Assembly (NCBI RefSeq): GCF_000306235.2
Contig: NZ_AKWZ02000010.1
Location: 248,001 to 312,000, forward strand
Length of the DNA stretch: 64,000 nucleotides
DNA from: Leptospira fainei serovar Hurstbridge str. BUT 6
Lineage (GTDB): Bacteria; Spirochaetota; Leptospiria; Leptospirales; Leptospiraceae
Reading direction: 5' to 3'
Positions 54,649 to 64,000 of this stretch are shown in pieces (the stretch's first letter is position 1; each line of letters opens with the position of its first letter). The notes beneath the pieces were generated by a model, which saw only the letters and a program-made list of their open reading frames with translations, was not told the DNA's origin and made no database searches. Both the position numbers and the translations under genes were made by a program.

Positions 54649-54828
54649 TTAGGCCTTGTCCACTTTCACCAAATGCCTGACATCATTGATCATGCCTTGG
54701 ATTTGAGGAGTTAGATTATGCTTGCGCTGTTGCCCCGTCTTCCGGAGCCCCAGAGCTGCGAGAGTCAGCTTTTGGCCTTTTTTAACGCCTATGCTGCTTT
54801 TAACTTGGGTGACGATTACGGTTTCCAT
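54649..54828 (-). CDS. rpmD: Ribosomal protein L30
   Basis: A 59-residue protein read from ATG 54828 to TAA 54649: [20 protein letters not shown], then [20 protein letters not shown], then [19 protein letters not shown]. This is the ordinary bacterial L30. Too short for a long-frame search, but its place between rpsE and rplO is the standard one. Confidence 0.94.
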   Translation of the reverse strand: METVIVTQVKSSIGVKKGQKLTLAALGLRKTGQQRKHNLTPQIQGMINDVRHLVKVDKA

Positions 54829-54833
54829 CTTTC

Positions 54834-55349
54834 TTATCCTACGTCATTACCGAATAAACGAGCCAAGGTGATTCCCCTTTTACGAGCTGCCAAAACAGGA
54901 GTTTCCAACTGCTGAAGAGCATCAAGAGTCGCCTTAACGATGTTTACCGGGTTGGATGAACCCCAGGATTTACTTAGAATATCCTGAATTCCCGCTTTTT
55001 CAACTACGGAACGAACGGATCCTCCCGCGATGATTCCAGTTCCCGGAGAACTCGGTTTCAGAATTACTTTTGCCGATTTGAACTTTCCGGTGACCTCGTG
55101 AGGAATCGTGTGGCCGCGAAATTCCACCTTTACTAGGTTTTTCTTAGCGGACTCGATAGACTTACGAATTGCATCGGGAACTTCGTTGGCTTTACCAAAT
55201 CCGATCCCTACTTTTCCCTTTAAGTCGCCTACAACCGTTAATGCATTAAAGGAGAAACGACGTCCCCCTTTAACAACTTTTGCGACACGGTCGATTTTAA
55301 CGACCTTTTCGGAAAATTCTTTAGCTTCTTGATCTTGTTCGTATGCCAT
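54834..55349 (-). CDS. rpsE: Ribosomal protein S5
   Basis: A 171-residue protein of the small subunit that affects decoding accuracy. [32 protein letters not shown] (read in parts) and [21 protein letters not shown] are typical. Confidence 0.95.
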   Translation of the reverse strand: MAYEQDQEAKEFSEKVVKIDRVAKVVKGGRRFSFNALTVVGDLKGKVGIGFGKANEVPDAIRKSIESAKKNLVKVEFRGHTIPHEVTGKFKSAKVILKPSSPGTGIIAGGSVRSVVEKAGIQDILSKSWGSSNPVNIVKATLDALQQLETPVLAARKRGITLARLFGNDVG

Positions 55350-55352
55350 ATA

Positions 55353-55721
55353 TTAGAACTCCAAGCCAGCTTCTCTGGCTGCGTCGGCGAAGGCTGCAAT
55401 CCTTCCGTGATATATCATTCCGGAACGATCCAGCATGACCAACTTTACTCCCTTAGAAGCGGCGCGTTCACCGATAATTTTACCGAGTGTCTTGGCTGCC
55501 TCTAGGTCTTTACGGCTCTTTCCAGAAGAAGCGAATTCCTTGTCGAGAGTAGTAGCGGAAACTAGCGTAGTTCCCTTGATATCGTCTACGATCTGGCAGG
55601 AAAGATAACGATTGGACTTATTGAAGACCAATCGGGGGCGATCCCCAAATTGCCGTAGCTTGAAGCGGGAGCGCTCTGCTCTTCTTTGTTTGGCTGCGAC
55701 TTTCTTCAGTTTATTAATCAT
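55353..55721 (-). CDS. rplR: Ribosomal protein L18
   Basis: A 122-residue 5S rRNA-binding protein ([60 protein letters not shown]). Three bases before rpsE. Confidence 0.95.
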   Translation of the reverse strand: MINKLKKVAAKQRRAERSRFKLRQFGDRPRLVFNKSNRYLSCQIVDDIKGTTLVSATTLDKEFASSGKSRKDLEAAKTLGKIIGERAASKGVKLVMLDRSGMIYHGRIAAFADAAREAGLEF

Positions 55722-55725
55722 GGCC

Positions 55726-56265
55726 TTACTTCTTACCGGTTTTTCCGGCCTTTCTCTTAATCACTTCGTTGTTGTACTTGATCCCTTTACCTTTGTAAGG
55801 CTCTGGGGGTCTCTTAGAGCGGATATCGGCAGCGACTTGACCGACTAATTGTTTGTCGATACCGAAGATCTTGATCTTAACCTGCTCGTTTACGTCGATT
55901 TTGATTCCTTTCGGAGTCTTATAAACGACTTCATGCGAGTATCCCAAGTTCATTACCAGATCTTCTCCGCGCTTTGCAGCACGGTATCCGACTCCGGTAA
56001 TATCGAGGTTTTTTTCCCAACCCTGGGTAACACCTTTAACGCAATTCAGTAGAAGAGCGCGAGTCAAACCGTGCAAAGCGACAACGTTTTGCTCTTCGCT
56101 GGATCTCTCCAGTTTCAAAGTACCGGATTCGTTTTTCAGGGCAATTCCATCGAAGATAGGAGTTTGTAATTCCCCTAGAGGACCCTTAACACGAATGGCA
56201 TTGTTCTCTAATTTTACTTCCACTTTCTCGGGAAGTTTAATCTCTGCTTTTCCAATCCTGGACAT
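55726..56265 (-). CDS. rplF: Ribosomal protein L6
   Basis: A 179-residue two-domain protein of the factor-binding site ([60 protein letters not shown]). Confidence 0.95.
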   Translation of the reverse strand: MSRIGKAEIKLPEKVEVKLENNAIRVKGPLGELQTPIFDGIALKNESGTLKLERSSEEQNVVALHGLTRALLLNCVKGVTQGWEKNLDITGVGYRAAKRGEDLVMNLGYSHEVVYKTPKGIKIDVNEQVKIKIFGIDKQLVGQVAADIRSKRPPEPYKGKGIKYNNEVIKRKAGKTGKK

Positions 56266-56289
56266 AGGTTTTACGGATATCTAAAACTC

Positions 56290-56688
56290 TTAAGAGAGTT
56301 TGCAGATCACCTCTCCTCCTACGCGTAGTTTCCGGGCTTTTTTACCCGTCATGATTCCTTTGGAAGTAGAGAGAATCATAGTTCCCATGTTATTCTTGTA
56401 AGGACGAATGTCTTCGCTCTTAAGATAAACCCTTCTTCCAGGAGTGGAAACCCTAACGAGTTCCCGAATGACGGGCTTTTTGGTTCCGTCATATTTTAGA
56501 GTGACTTTAAAATCTTCAAAACTTCCGTTTTGGACGGGCTCATAGCCGTTGATAAAGCCTTCTTCTTTCATAAGTTCCAGGATAGAGCGCTTGATTTTGC
56601 TTCCGGGAACAAGGCAACTTTCGTGTTTCGCGCGACCGGCATTCCGGATGCGGGTAAGCATATCGCCGATAGGATCAGATAAACTCAT
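56290..56688 (-). CDS. rpsH: Ribosomal protein S8
   Basis: A 132-residue 16S rRNA-binding protein ([60 protein letters not shown]). In other bacteria S8 also represses its own operon. Confidence 0.95.
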   Translation of the reverse strand: MSLSDPIGDMLTRIRNAGRAKHESCLVPGSKIKRSILELMKEEGFINGYEPVQNGSFEDFKVTLKYDGTKKPVIRELVRVSTPGRRVYLKSEDIRPYKNNMGTMILSTSKGIMTGKKARKLRVGGEVICKLS

Positions 56689-56707
56689 AAACTTTCTCCC
56701 CCAGCCC

Positions 56708-56893
56708 TTACCAAGATGCCTTTACTACGCCCGGAATTTGAGCCTGGCTAGCCAGTTTCCGGAAACAAATTCTACACATATCGAACCTTCTAAGGTAACC
56801 GCGAGGTCTGCCGCAAAGCGGGCAGCGGTTGTGTATCCGCACCTTAAATTTTTTAACTTTCTTATGCCTTTCGATCAGAGAGGTCTTAGCCAT
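56708..56893 (-). CDS. rpsN: Ribosomal protein S14, short zinc form
   Basis: A 61-residue protein with zinc ligands Cys24, Cys27, Cys40 and Cys43 ([23 protein letters not shown]). This is the short type II S14. Confidence 0.95.
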   Translation of the reverse strand: MAKTSLIERHKKVKKFKVRIHNRCPLCGRPRGYLRRFDMCRICFRKLASQAQIPGVVKASW

Positions 56894-56907
56894 AACTGCG
56901 GTGCTCC

Positions 56908-57456
56908 TTATTTCAGGTTCCGGAACGGCATACCGAACGCGACAAGTAGGCTATGTGCTTCCGCGTCGCTTTTAGTATTCGTTACGAAGGTCATGTTCAT
57001 TCCATAGATCGTGTTAATCTTATCTACTTTGATCTCTGGAAAAATGATCTGTTCTTTGATGCTAAAGTTGTAATTTCCGCGGCCATCAAAACCCTTTTCG
57101 GAAACTCCTTTGAAGTCGCGAACCCGAGGTAGAGCGACATTCACTAGGCGGTCTAGGAACTCATACATATAGTTCCCGCGAAGAGTAACGGTTGCGCCGA
57201 GACTCATCCCTTCGCGCAATTTAAATCCCGCGATGGATTTCTTAGCCTTGGTTTTCACAGGACGCTGTCCGGTAATCAAAGCCATTTCCTCAACTGCAGC
57301 TTCAAGCGCTTTTGGATTCGTATGCGCTTCTCCCATACCCACGTTAAGAACAATCTTCTCGAGGCGGGGCACTTGCATTACAGATTCGAAGCTGTACTGC
57401 TTTTGGAGTGCGGGAACGATTTCTTTCCCGTATTTTTCCTTAAGTCTCGCTGCCAT
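56908..57456 (-). CDS. rplE: Ribosomal protein L5
   Basis: A 182-residue 5S rRNA and P-site tRNA contact protein ([40 protein letters not shown]). Confidence 0.95.
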   Translation of the reverse strand: MAARLKEKYGKEIVPALQKQYSFESVMQVPRLEKIVLNVGMGEAHTNPKALEAAVEEMALITGQRPVKTKAKKSIAGFKLREGMSLGATVTLRGNYMYEFLDRLVNVALPRVRDFKGVSEKGFDGRGNYNFSIKEQIIFPEIKVDKINTIYGMNMTFVTNTKSDAEAHSLLVAFGMPFRNLK

Positions 57457-57459
57457 GGC

Positions 57460-57813
57460 TTAGATCTCTTTCCCGTCCGGTCTTGCTACGCGGACTTTTT
57501 TGCCTTTACTTTCTTGAAATCCCACGCGAACTCCCTTTTTCTTTTTGGAGTCGTAGAACATAACGTTAGAAATATGCATCGGCGCTTCGACTTCTACGAT
57601 TCCACCCTGAGGATTCTCTTGAGTAGGTCTTAGGAAGCGCTTACGTTTATTCAATCCTTCGACAACGACGCGATCTCGCTTCTTGTCGATAACCAGGATT
57701 TTTCCGCGTTTGCCTTTTTCTTTTCCAGCGATAACGACAACTTCGTCGTCTTTGTGGAGCTTAACGGATTTAAACTTAGTATATTCGGAACCCCGATATG
57801 CCAGCTTAGACAT
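57460..57813 (-). CDS. rplX: Ribosomal protein L24
   Basis: A 117-residue KOW-motif protein that starts large-subunit assembly ([40 protein letters not shown]). It overlaps rplN by 1 base. Confidence 0.95.
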   Translation of the reverse strand: MSKLAYRGSEYTKFKSVKLHKDDEVVVIAGKEKGKRGKILVIDKKRDRVVVEGLNKRKRFLRPTQENPQGGIVEVEAPMHISNVMFYDSKKKKGVRVGFQESKGKKVRVARPDGKEI

Positions 57814-58205
57814 TATAGAACCTCCGGAGCTAGGGAGATGATCTTAGCGTATTTCTTGTCCCGGAGCTCGCGAGCGACCGGTCCAAAAATCCGAGTACCT
57901 TTCGGGTTCCCCTTATCGTCGATAATCGCTACCGCGTTATCGTCGAATCTGATATAGGAACCGTCGGGACGACGAATTTCCTTTTTAGTGCGAACAACTA
58001 CGGCACGTTGTACGGCCTTGTTGTGGACCTTTTTCCCCGTGGAATCCTTTAGCCCGTAAGCCGGTTGTGCATCCTTAACGGCGACGATGATTTCGTCTCC
58101 GACGGATGCATACCGTTTCTTTGAGCCCCCGAGGACCTTGATACACATAACTCTCTTGATCCCGGAGTTGTCGGCTACTTGGAGGATGGTTTCCTGTTGG
58201 ATCAT
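57813..58205 (-). CDS. rplN: Ribosomal protein L14, small internal insertion
   Basis: A 130-residue inter-subunit bridge protein ([40 protein letters not shown]). The loop after the DAQP segment ([15 protein letters not shown]) is about eight residues longer than in E. coli, where the protein has 123 residues. Confidence 0.95.
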   Translation of the reverse strand: MIQQETILQVADNSGIKRVMCIKVLGGSKKRYASVGDEIIVAVKDAQPAYGLKDSTGKKVHNKAVQRAVVVRTKKEIRRPDGSYIRFDDNAVAIIDDKGNPKGTRIFGPVARELRDKKYAKIISLAPEVL

Positions 58206-58206
58206 C

Positions 58207-58476
58207 TTACTTTGCCTTTTCTACGATCTTAAATAGACGGTGGCGCTTTTCGCGAGAGAGTGGACGGGTTTCAATCGCCAGAATCCTGTCTCCCACTTGG
58301 CACTCATTTTTCTCATCGTGAACTTTCATCTTAACGGTTCTGCGCACGATCTTCTTGAATCTTGGGTGAGTCTTGCGAGTCTCTACGACCATCACCAGGG
58401 TTTTTTCCATGGCGGTGCTTACGACCTTACCTTCGCTTAGAAGGGATTTTTTAACGGACTTCTTTGCTGTTTCCAT
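58207..58476 (-). CDS. rpsQ: Ribosomal protein S17
   Basis: An 89-residue OB-fold 16S rRNA-binding protein ([40 protein letters not shown]). Confidence 0.95.
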   Translation of the reverse strand: METAKKSVKKSLLSEGKVVSTAMEKTLVMVVETRKTHPRFKKIVRRTVKMKVHDEKNECQVGDRILAIETRPLSREKRHRLFKIVEKAK

Positions 58477-58478
58477 AA

Positions 58479-58781
58479 TCAGTTCTTAGCCTTTGCAGCC
58501 AATTTAGCCGCACCGTTCGACTTCGCACGATTCTGCTCTTTACGAGTCGAACGAGAGAAACGACGCACTTTATTTGCACCTGGAGTCGCAGCAAGCGCAC
58601 GTTCCCTTTTAATTGTTAAAAGGCGCGCGATCTTTTTCTTAGCGTTAGCGATAACTTTCGGATTTTCAAGAGAACGCGCGACTCCGTATTGAAAGCGCGC
58701 GGTACGAATTACCTTACGAGCATCTTCTATTTGAGCCAAAATTTCGACGTCTTTCAGTTCGTGCAGTTTGACCTTTTTCAT
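58479..58781 (-). CDS. rpmC: Ribosomal protein L29, extended tail
   Basis: Residues 1-70 are ordinary L29 ([40 protein letters not shown]). Residues about 72-100 ([20 protein letters not shown] and following) are an added basic tail; most L29 have 60-70 residues. L29 lies beside the nascent-chain exit. It overlaps rplP by 4 bases. Confidence 0.93.
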   Translation of the reverse strand: MKKVKLHELKDVEILAQIEDARKVIRTARFQYGVARSLENPKVIANAKKKIARLLTIKRERALAATPGANKVRRFSRSTRKEQNRAKSNGAAKLAAKAKN

Positions 58782-59191
58782 AATACCGACCTCTTCACGA
58801 ATTCGGTTTGAACCGGCAACTTATAAGCGGCCAAATCCAACGCCTTCTTAGCGGAAGCTTCATCGATGCCGCTCATTTCGAATAAAATACGACCTGGACG
58901 AATCTCTGCGATCCAGAATTCCGGATTTCCCTTTCCCTTTCCCATCCGGGTTTCTGCCGGCTTCTTGGTAATGGGGAGATGCGGAAAAATCCTGATCCAA
59001 AGTTTTCCGCCTCGTTTCACTTGGCGGTTGATGGTAATACGCGCCGCCTCGATTTGGCGGGCGGTCAGGCGGCCGGACGTAATGGCCTTGAGGCCGTATT
59101 CGCCGAAGGAAACTTTGGAACCGCGTTCATCGGTTCCCTTGAGCCGTCCCCTTTGTCTCTTCCTGAACTTAACTCTTTTCGGTGATAACAT
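58778..59191 (-). CDS. rplP: Ribosomal protein L16
   Basis: A 137-residue A-site contact protein ([60 protein letters not shown]). Confidence 0.95.
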   Translation of the reverse strand: MLSPKRVKFRKRQRGRLKGTDERGSKVSFGEYGLKAITSGRLTARQIEAARITINRQVKRGGKLWIRIFPHLPITKKPAETRMGKGKGNPEFWIAEIRPGRILFEMSGIDEASAKKALDLAAYKLPVQTEFVKRSVL

Positions 59192-59223
59192 CTTTCGTTC
59201 CCTGTAAACTGATCTTTAAAAGA

Positions 59224-59901
59224 TCAGTTGGTCCTTCTCTTAACCGCGTATTTGTCTTCTTCCGACTCGTCTTTATTAGAGATAAAATCTCCGGTGTAGG
59301 TCCAAACCTTCACTCCGATTTGTCCGAAAGTCGTACTAGCTTCACGGAAACCTAAATCGATTTTTGCCCGTAAAGTATGTAAAGGAATTCTACCTTCGCG
59401 ATAATGTTCGCGACGCGCCATATCGGCCCCGTTCAAACGTCCGGAAATCATGATTTTGATTCCTTCAACCCCGCCTCTCATTGCGCGACGAAGTTCTTGC
59501 TTCATTACGCGACGGAACGGTTGACGTTCTTCGATTTGAATTGCGATGGATTCGGCAATACATTGAGCGATGGTTTCCGGTTTCTTAACTTCGATAATAT
59601 TCAAGTTAAGAGGTTTTTCGCTCATCGTTTTGATGACTTTCTTAACGGCTTCGATATTTGCACCGTTCTTACCGATCACTACGCCCGGTTTTGCCGTGTG
59701 CAAGTTTACGTTGATTTTCTCAGGAAAACGCTCAACGACCACCTTCACGACTCCGGCTTCGCGGAAACGATTTTGAATGAAACGACGGATCCGAATGTCC
59801 TCGTGAAGATTTTTTCTATAATCTTGTTGAGAAAACCAGATGGAATCCCATCCGCGGGTAATTCCGATACGAAGTCCGATTGGGTTAACTTTCTGTCCCA
59901 T
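59224..59901 (-). CDS. rpsC: Ribosomal protein S3
   Basis: A 225-residue mRNA-entry protein with a KH domain ([20 protein letters not shown]) and the C-terminal [20 protein letters not shown] segment. Confidence 0.95.
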   Translation of the reverse strand: MGQKVNPIGLRIGITRGWDSIWFSQQDYRKNLHEDIRIRRFIQNRFREAGVVKVVVERFPEKINVNLHTAKPGVVIGKNGANIEAVKKVIKTMSEKPLNLNIIEVKKPETIAQCIAESIAIQIEERQPFRRVMKQELRRAMRGGVEGIKIMISGRLNGADMARREHYREGRIPLHTLRAKIDLGFREASTTFGQIGVKVWTYTGDFISNKDESEEDKYAVKRRTN

Positions 59902-59913
59902 GATTTCCCCTTA

Positions 59914-60246
59914 TTAGTCCGAGATTACCACTGTTACGTGGCTAGTTCTCTTGCGGATTCTTGCCGCACGTCCGCGAGCACGAGGCCGAAAGCGCTTTAG
60001 AATCGGGCCTTCATCCACGAGAATCTTTTTAATGAACATCTTGCCGGGCTGCGCGCTTTCATTCTTTACGACTGCGTTTGCAGACGCCGATTTGATCAGC
60101 TTGAAGATAGGCTCGATTGCTCTCTTATTCGTATATTTTAGGATATCTAAAGCTTCCGCAACTTCGTATCCCCGAATTTCGTCGGCGACGAGACGGAGTT
60201 TCCGAGGAGACATCCGGATAAATCTTGCTACGGCTACGGCTTCCAT
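59914..60246 (-). CDS. rplV: Ribosomal protein L22
   Basis: A 110-residue protein lining the exit tunnel ([60 protein letters not shown]). Overlaps rpsS by 1 base. Confidence 0.95.
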   Translation of the reverse strand: MEAVAVARFIRMSPRKLRLVADEIRGYEVAEALDILKYTNKRAIEPIFKLIKSASANAVVKNESAQPGKMFIKKILVDEGPILKRFRPRARGRAARIRKRTSHVTVVISD

Positions 60247-60524
60247 TATTTCTTACCGGCCTTTTTATCCGTATTTCCATGACCACGATAGGTGCGAGTT
60301 GGAGCGAATTCTCCCAATTTATGTCCGACCATATTGTCATTGATATATACCGGAATGAATTTGTTTCCGTTATGCACCATAATCGTATGTCCGATCATGT
60401 CCGGAAAAATCGTGCTTCTGCGCGACCAGGTTTTGAAAGGTTTCTTTTGGTTCTCGGAGTTCAGCTTGATCACCTTGCTCATAAGGTGGCTGTCGATGAA
60501 CGGACCTTTTTTTGAGGATCTCAT
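60246..60524 (-). CDS. rpsS: Ribosomal protein S19
   Basis: A 92-residue head protein ([54 protein letters not shown]). Confidence 0.95.
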   Translation of the reverse strand: MRSSKKGPFIDSHLMSKVIKLNSENQKKPFKTWSRRSTIFPDMIGHTIMVHNGNKFIPVYINDNMVGHKLGEFAPTRTYRGHGNTDKKAGKK

Positions 60525-60529
60525 GATGA

Positions 60530-61369
60530 TTACCTGCTCCTATTTCCCTTTCTCTTCTGTACGATGAACTTGTCGGAAGGTTTAGCTTTACGACGAGTCT
60601 TATACCCCTTAGTAGGAATACCCCAAGGAGTAACCGGATGACGACCACCGGATGTGCGCCCTTCCCCGCCACCATGCGGGTGATCGACGGGGTTCATAAC
60701 GACTCCCCGAACTTTAGGACGTTTTCCTAACCATCTGTTCCGACCGGCTTTACCGATCGATACTAGGTTATGATCTTTATTACTGCAGATTCCGATCGTC
60801 GCGTAACAGTTATGGTGAACCTTACGAACTTCGGAGCTCGGAAGCTTCAGAAGCATATAATCTCCGTCGCGACCGGCAATCGTAGCAAACGAGCCGGCAG
60901 TACGAGCGATTTGTCCGCCTTTTCCGATTTTTAATTCTATATTATGAACGTTTGTGCCGGGTGGAATCTTTCCTAATGGAAGAGCGTTCCCTAGCTTGAT
61001 TTCCGCGGTATCACCGGAAGAAATCTTATCGCCGACTTTCATGCCTTCCGCATTCAAGATGTATGCATATTCACCGTCCGTATAGCAAATCAAAGAAATG
61101 AATGCTGAACGGTAAGGATCGTATTCAACGGTCTTGACGGTAGCGGGAATACCTACTTTACGACGTTTAAAATCGATAATACGGTATTTACGCTTAACTC
61201 TTCCACCTTTACGGCGAACGGCGATTTTTCCGCCCTCTCCTCTACCGGCTTTATAGCTGAGTGAGATGGTGAGAGGTCTGTACGGCTCGGTTTCAGTCAG
61301 TTCTTTAAAATCAAGAACGGATTTGAAACGGCTTGCGGAAGTAACGGGTTTGAATTTCTTAATTCCCAT
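60530..61369 (-). CDS. rplB: Ribosomal protein L2
   Basis: A 279-residue protein needed for peptidyl-transferase-centre assembly and subunit joining. It shows [20 protein letters not shown] and the C-terminal [20 protein letters not shown] with the conserved His. Confidence 0.96.
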   Translation of the reverse strand: MGIKKFKPVTSASRFKSVLDFKELTETEPYRPLTISLSYKAGRGEGGKIAVRRKGGRVKRKYRIIDFKRRKVGIPATVKTVEYDPYRSAFISLICYTDGEYAYILNAEGMKVGDKISSGDTAEIKLGNALPLGKIPPGTNVHNIELKIGKGGQIARTAGSFATIAGRDGDYMLLKLPSSEVRKVHHNCYATIGICSNKDHNLVSIGKAGRNRWLGKRPKVRGVVMNPVDHPHGGGEGRTSGGRHPVTPWGIPTKGYKTRRKAKPSDKFIVQKRKGNRSR

Positions 61370-61372
61370 TTC

Positions 61373-61681
61373 TTACACTTCCTTTCCAAAATCAATGCTC
61401 GCTCCGTCACGGAAGGTGACGATTGCCTTCTTCCAATGAGCTTTAGGAGCGGGTAAATGGCGGAAACGTTTTACTTTTCCACGATAAACCTGAATATTCA
61501 CCGAGGAAGGAACTACATTGTATATCTTGCGAAAAGCTTCCTTCACTAGAGTTTTGTTCGCTCTAGGATGAATTTCAACGGTATACTTAACGGTTCTCTT
61601 GCCGGCTTTTTCTCCGATCGTCTCAAGATCTTGAGACTTTTCGGTAACGACAGGTGAAAGAATAACTTCGTGTAGGTTCAT
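61373..61681 (-). CDS. rplW: Ribosomal protein L23
   Basis: A 102-residue exit-site protein that docks trigger factor and SRP ([40 protein letters not shown]). The start overlaps the rplD stop by 1 base (TAATG). Confidence 0.95.
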   Translation of the reverse strand: MNLHEVILSPVVTEKSQDLETIGEKAGKRTVKYTVEIHPRANKTLVKEAFRKIYNVVPSSVNIQVYRGKVKRFRHLPAPKAHWKKAIVTFRDGASIDFGKEV

Positions 61682-62316
61682 TATTTACCTTCCCCATAGT
61701 GCTTGAGGATCTCGCCTAACGCGGCCTCGGTAATCACCAGGTTTCTATTATAAAGAATGTCCCGAATCGAAATACGCTTAGAATTGATGTATTTCACCGT
61801 AGGAATGTTCCGGACCGATTTCTTAACGAACTCGCTCTCCCCACCTACGACGAACCCGATCACTCCGGTATTCTTTAATCCGATATTATTGAACAAAGTA
61901 GCAAATGCCTTCGTGCTGAATTCCTTCGGATCCAAGTCCTCGACGACTTTTATCGCTGCGCCTTGGGCTTTTTTATTCAGGATCGAAAGCACAGCGCGAC
62001 GCTTTACCTTCGGGGAAATTTTATAGGAATAGTCCCTAGTTCTCGGTCCGTGAACTGTACCACCGCCGACCCATTGAGGAGCGCGAATGGAACCTTGGCG
62101 AGCGCGGCCTGTTCCTTTTTGGGCCCAGGGTTTCTTACCGCCGCCCGAAACTTCCGCACGGGTTTTTGTATGATGGTTCCCGGAACGTAGGTTAGCGTTC
62201 TCAGCCTTGATGGCATCGTAGATCGCTCCGCTGCTATACTTGGATTCGAAAACTGCCGCAGGCAATTCGATTTCCGAGAGCAGCTTTCCTTCTTTTGAGT
62301 ACTTCTGTGCTTTCAT
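61681..62316 (-). CDS. rplD: Ribosomal protein L4
   Basis: A 211-residue protein with the tunnel loop [20 protein letters not shown] and [20 protein letters not shown]. In many bacteria L4 also controls the S10 operon; I see no clear leader for that here, as the operon front lies towards tuf. A GTG one codon upstream (62319) is also possible. Confidence 0.95.
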   Translation of the reverse strand: MKAQKYSKEGKLLSEIELPAAVFESKYSSGAIYDAIKAENANLRSGNHHTKTRAEVSGGGKKPWAQKGTGRARQGSIRAPQWVGGGTVHGPRTRDYSYKISPKVKRRAVLSILNKKAQGAAIKVVEDLDPKEFSTKAFATLFNNIGLKNTGVIGFVVGGESEFVKKSVRNIPTVKYINSKRISIRDILYNRNLVITEAALGEILKHYGEGK

Positions 62317-62331
62317 CACTCTACCGGATCT

Positions 62332-62952
62332 TTATATCTTCTCGATGGTTACGATCGTGTTCGCTGGACCCGGAACGGAACCGCTGACAAATACCAGATT
62401 TTCCGCTTCGTGAATACGAACCACTTTTAGATTCAGAACAGTTTTGGTATCGGAACCTGTACGGCCCGGGAGTTTTCGTCCTTTAAATACCCTTCCTGGT
62501 GTCGTGTTGGAACCCATTGAACCTGGGTGTCTATGAAAACGAGAACCGTGAGCGCCTGGTCCTCCATGGTGTCCGTAACGTTTAATCACACCTTGGAAAC
62601 CTTTTCCTTTGCTGGTGCCGGTTACCTTAACGGTATCCGCAACCGCAAACACATCTTGCGCTTTCAATTCCGCGCCAGGAGCAGGCTGATCGCCGAAATC
62701 CCGGAATTCCTTCAACACTCTCTTCGGAGTCAGTCCAGCCTTGACCAAATGTCCCTTTTGGGCTTTGGACAGGTGTTTTTCTTTATCGTCCTGAAAAGCC
62801 AACTGAATCGCTTCGTATCCGTCTTTCTCGACGGACTTCACTTGGGAAACTGCGCAGGGACCTACCTCTAAGACGGTTACAGGAATAATATTTCCTTGCT
62901 CGTCGAAGATTTGGGACATCCCTATCTTTTTACCGATTAATCCCTTTGCCAT
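62332..62952 (-). CDS. rplC: Ribosomal protein L3
   Basis: A 206-residue early assembly protein ([60 protein letters not shown]). Confidence 0.95.
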   Translation of the reverse strand: MAKGLIGKKIGMSQIFDEQGNIIPVTVLEVGPCAVSQVKSVEKDGYEAIQLAFQDDKEKHLSKAQKGHLVKAGLTPKRVLKEFRDFGDQPAPGAELKAQDVFAVADTVKVTGTSKGKGFQGVIKRYGHHGGPGAHGSRFHRHPGSMGSNTTPGRVFKGRKLPGRTGSDTKTVLNLKVVRIHEAENLVFVSGSVPGPANTIVTIEKI

Positions 62953-62963
62953 TGCTTCTTCCC

Positions 62964-63272
62964 TTAGGATTTAATGTCCACAGACACGCCAGCCGGGAGC
63001 TGCAATTTCATCAGAGCTTCAACCGTATCTTCATTCGTGTCGAGGATGTCGATGAGCCGCTTGTGAGTTTTCATCTCAAACTGCTCTCTTGATTTTTTGT
63101 TTACGTGAGGAGAACGGAGCACTGTATAGATTTCCTTCTTCGTTGGAAGAGGAATCGGACCGGAGACTGTAGCTCCGGTCCTTTTGGCAGTGGCAACTAT
63201 CTCGTAAGTCGATTGGTCGATCAACTTATGATCGAAAGCTTTAAGCTTTACTCTGATCTTTTGGCCAGCCAT
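62964..63272 (-). CDS. rpsJ: Ribosomal protein S10
   Basis: The frame opens at 63329, but the ATG at 63272 gives the normal 102-residue S10: [57 protein letters not shown]. The extra 19 codons would overlap tuf. Ten bases behind tuf. Confidence 0.95.
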   Translation of the reverse strand: MAGQKIRVKLKAFDHKLIDQSTYEIVATAKRTGATVSGPIPLPTKKEIYTVLRSPHVNKKSREQFEMKTHKRLIDILDTNEDTVEALMKLQLPAGVSVDIKS

Positions 63273-63282
63273 TCCCTTACTC

Positions 63283-64000
63283 TTACTCGGTGATCTCAGC
63301 CACGACGCCGGAACCAATGGTCTTTCCACCTTCGCGAATTGCGAATTTGAGACCTTTATCCATTGCGATCGGGTGAATCAACTCGATACTCATAGTTACG
63401 TTGTCACCAGGCATAACCATTTCCATTCCGGAAGGCAGGTTACAAACACCGGTGATGTCGGTGGTTCTGAAGTAGAACTGCGGACGATAGTTGTTGAAGA
63501 ATGGGGTGTGACGTCCGCCTTCATCTTTCGTAAGAACGTAAACTTCCGCGTTGAACTTCTTATGAGGAGTGATTGAACCCGGTTTAGCGAGAACCTGTCC
63601 TCTTTCGATGTCTTCTTTTTTGGTTCCACGAAGAAGAGCGCCGATATTGTCGCCTGCTTCTGCAGAATCAAGTAGCTTGCGGAACATCTCAATACCGGTA
63701 ACGACAGTCTTGGTAGTAGGACGAATTCCTACGATCTCGACTTCGTCGTTGATTTTGAGGGTTCCTTGCTCAACACGACCCGTAGCAACAGTTCCACGAC
63801 CAGTGATAGAGAATACGTCCTCTACCGGCATCAGGAACGGCTTGTCTACGATACGTTTTGGATTCGGAACGTAAGTATCCAGAGCTTCCATCAATTTGAT
63901 AATCGATTTCGTTCCAAGTTCCGAATCATCGCCTTCGAGGGCTTTGAGGGCTGAACCGTAAACGATCGGGGTATCATCGCCTGGGAAGTTGTATTTGTTC
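63283..64000 (-). CDS. tuf: Elongation factor Tu, 5' part missing
   Basis: The frame runs off the window edge. From the edge it reads [20 protein letters not shown], then [40 protein letters not shown] and DVT-type [20 protein letters not shown], so the end of domain 1 and domains 2 and 3 are present. The GTPase motifs lie outside. Its place in front of rpsJ fits the str-S10 order. Confidence 0.96.
   Translation of the reverse strand, partial: NKYNFPGDDTPIVYGSALKALEGDDSELGTKSIIKLMEALDTYVPNPKRIVDKPFLMPVEDVFSITGRGTVATGRVEQGTLKINDEVEIVGIRPTTKTVVTGIEMFRKLLDSAEAGDNIGALLRGTKKEDIERGQVLAKPGSITPHKKFNAEVYVLTKDEGGRHTPFFNNYRPQFYFRTTDITGVCNLPSGMEMVMPGDNVTMSIELIHPIAMDKGLKFAIREGGKTIGSGVVAEITE

Overview
The window looks like chromosomal DNA of a spirochaete of the genus Leptospira. 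This rests on several things: a HisKA_2-type hybrid kinase, many SpoIIE-type phosphatases and TPR proteins, a small lipoprotein resembling a Leptospira-specific family, fully encoded S10/spc/alpha ribosomal clusters with the lysine-rich tails seen in this group, and moderately AT-rich intergenic DNA. The species cannot be fixed from the sequence alone. There is no rRNA, phage, transposase or CRISPR array.

Layout. 1-5.3 kb: the end of an alpha/beta hydrolase, a response-regulator/PAS/histidine kinase, a dienoyl-CoA-isomerase-like crotonase preceded by a four-codon mini-ORF, and small hypothetical and TPR genes. 5.5-9.9 kb: a minus-strand run with overlapping genes (methyltransferase, DEAD-box helicase, N-acetylmuramoyl-L-alanine amidase, membrane protein with a possible GerM-like domain). 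10-15.4 kb: RidA, then a minus-strand SUF iron-sulfur operon (sufC-sufD-Rieske ferredoxin-sufS-sufU-sufT) with no sufB in it. 15.4-20.9 kb: an EAL protein, an unknown beta-rich protein, and a purine operon purC-purS-purQ coupled to an upstream REC-PP2C phosphatase. 20.9-27.3 kb: cytochrome c maturation ccmA-ccmB-ccmC, TPR and secreted proteins, a lone peptide-type ABC ATPase, HMG-CoA lyase, and a DUF2400 protein that reads like a distant endonuclease III homologue with a 4Cys cluster. 27.3-31 kb: a lipoprotein, a repeat-rich intergenic stretch, tRNA-Glu and tRNA-Lys, purA and hisZ. 31-34 kb: a fused acyltransferase/glycerol-3-phosphate dehydrogenase and a TetR regulator.

35-46.3 kb is the accessory and most unusual part. 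It holds an FGGY sugar kinase, a secreted SnoaL-like protein, an FLVCR-like MFS transporter, a TetR regulator, a class III aminotransferase, two tandem class II aldolases (the second with lost metal ligands), an AraC regulator and a secreted GH5 glycosidase resembling endoglycoceramidases. Two related palindromes, one in front of the kinase and one between tetR and the aminotransferase, suggest one TetR regulon. The likely theme is uptake and breakdown of an unidentified sugar or glycoconjugate; the substrate is unknown.

46.5-64 kb: a membrane SpoIIE phosphatase with TPRs, then convergently the long minus-strand operon tuf-rpsJ-rplCDWB-rpsS-rplV-rpsC-rplP-rpmC-rpsQ-rplNXE-rpsNH-rplFR-rpsE-rpmD-rplO-secY-adk-infA-rpmJ-rpsMKD-rpoA-rplQ, closed by a strong intrinsic terminator at 48627-48658.
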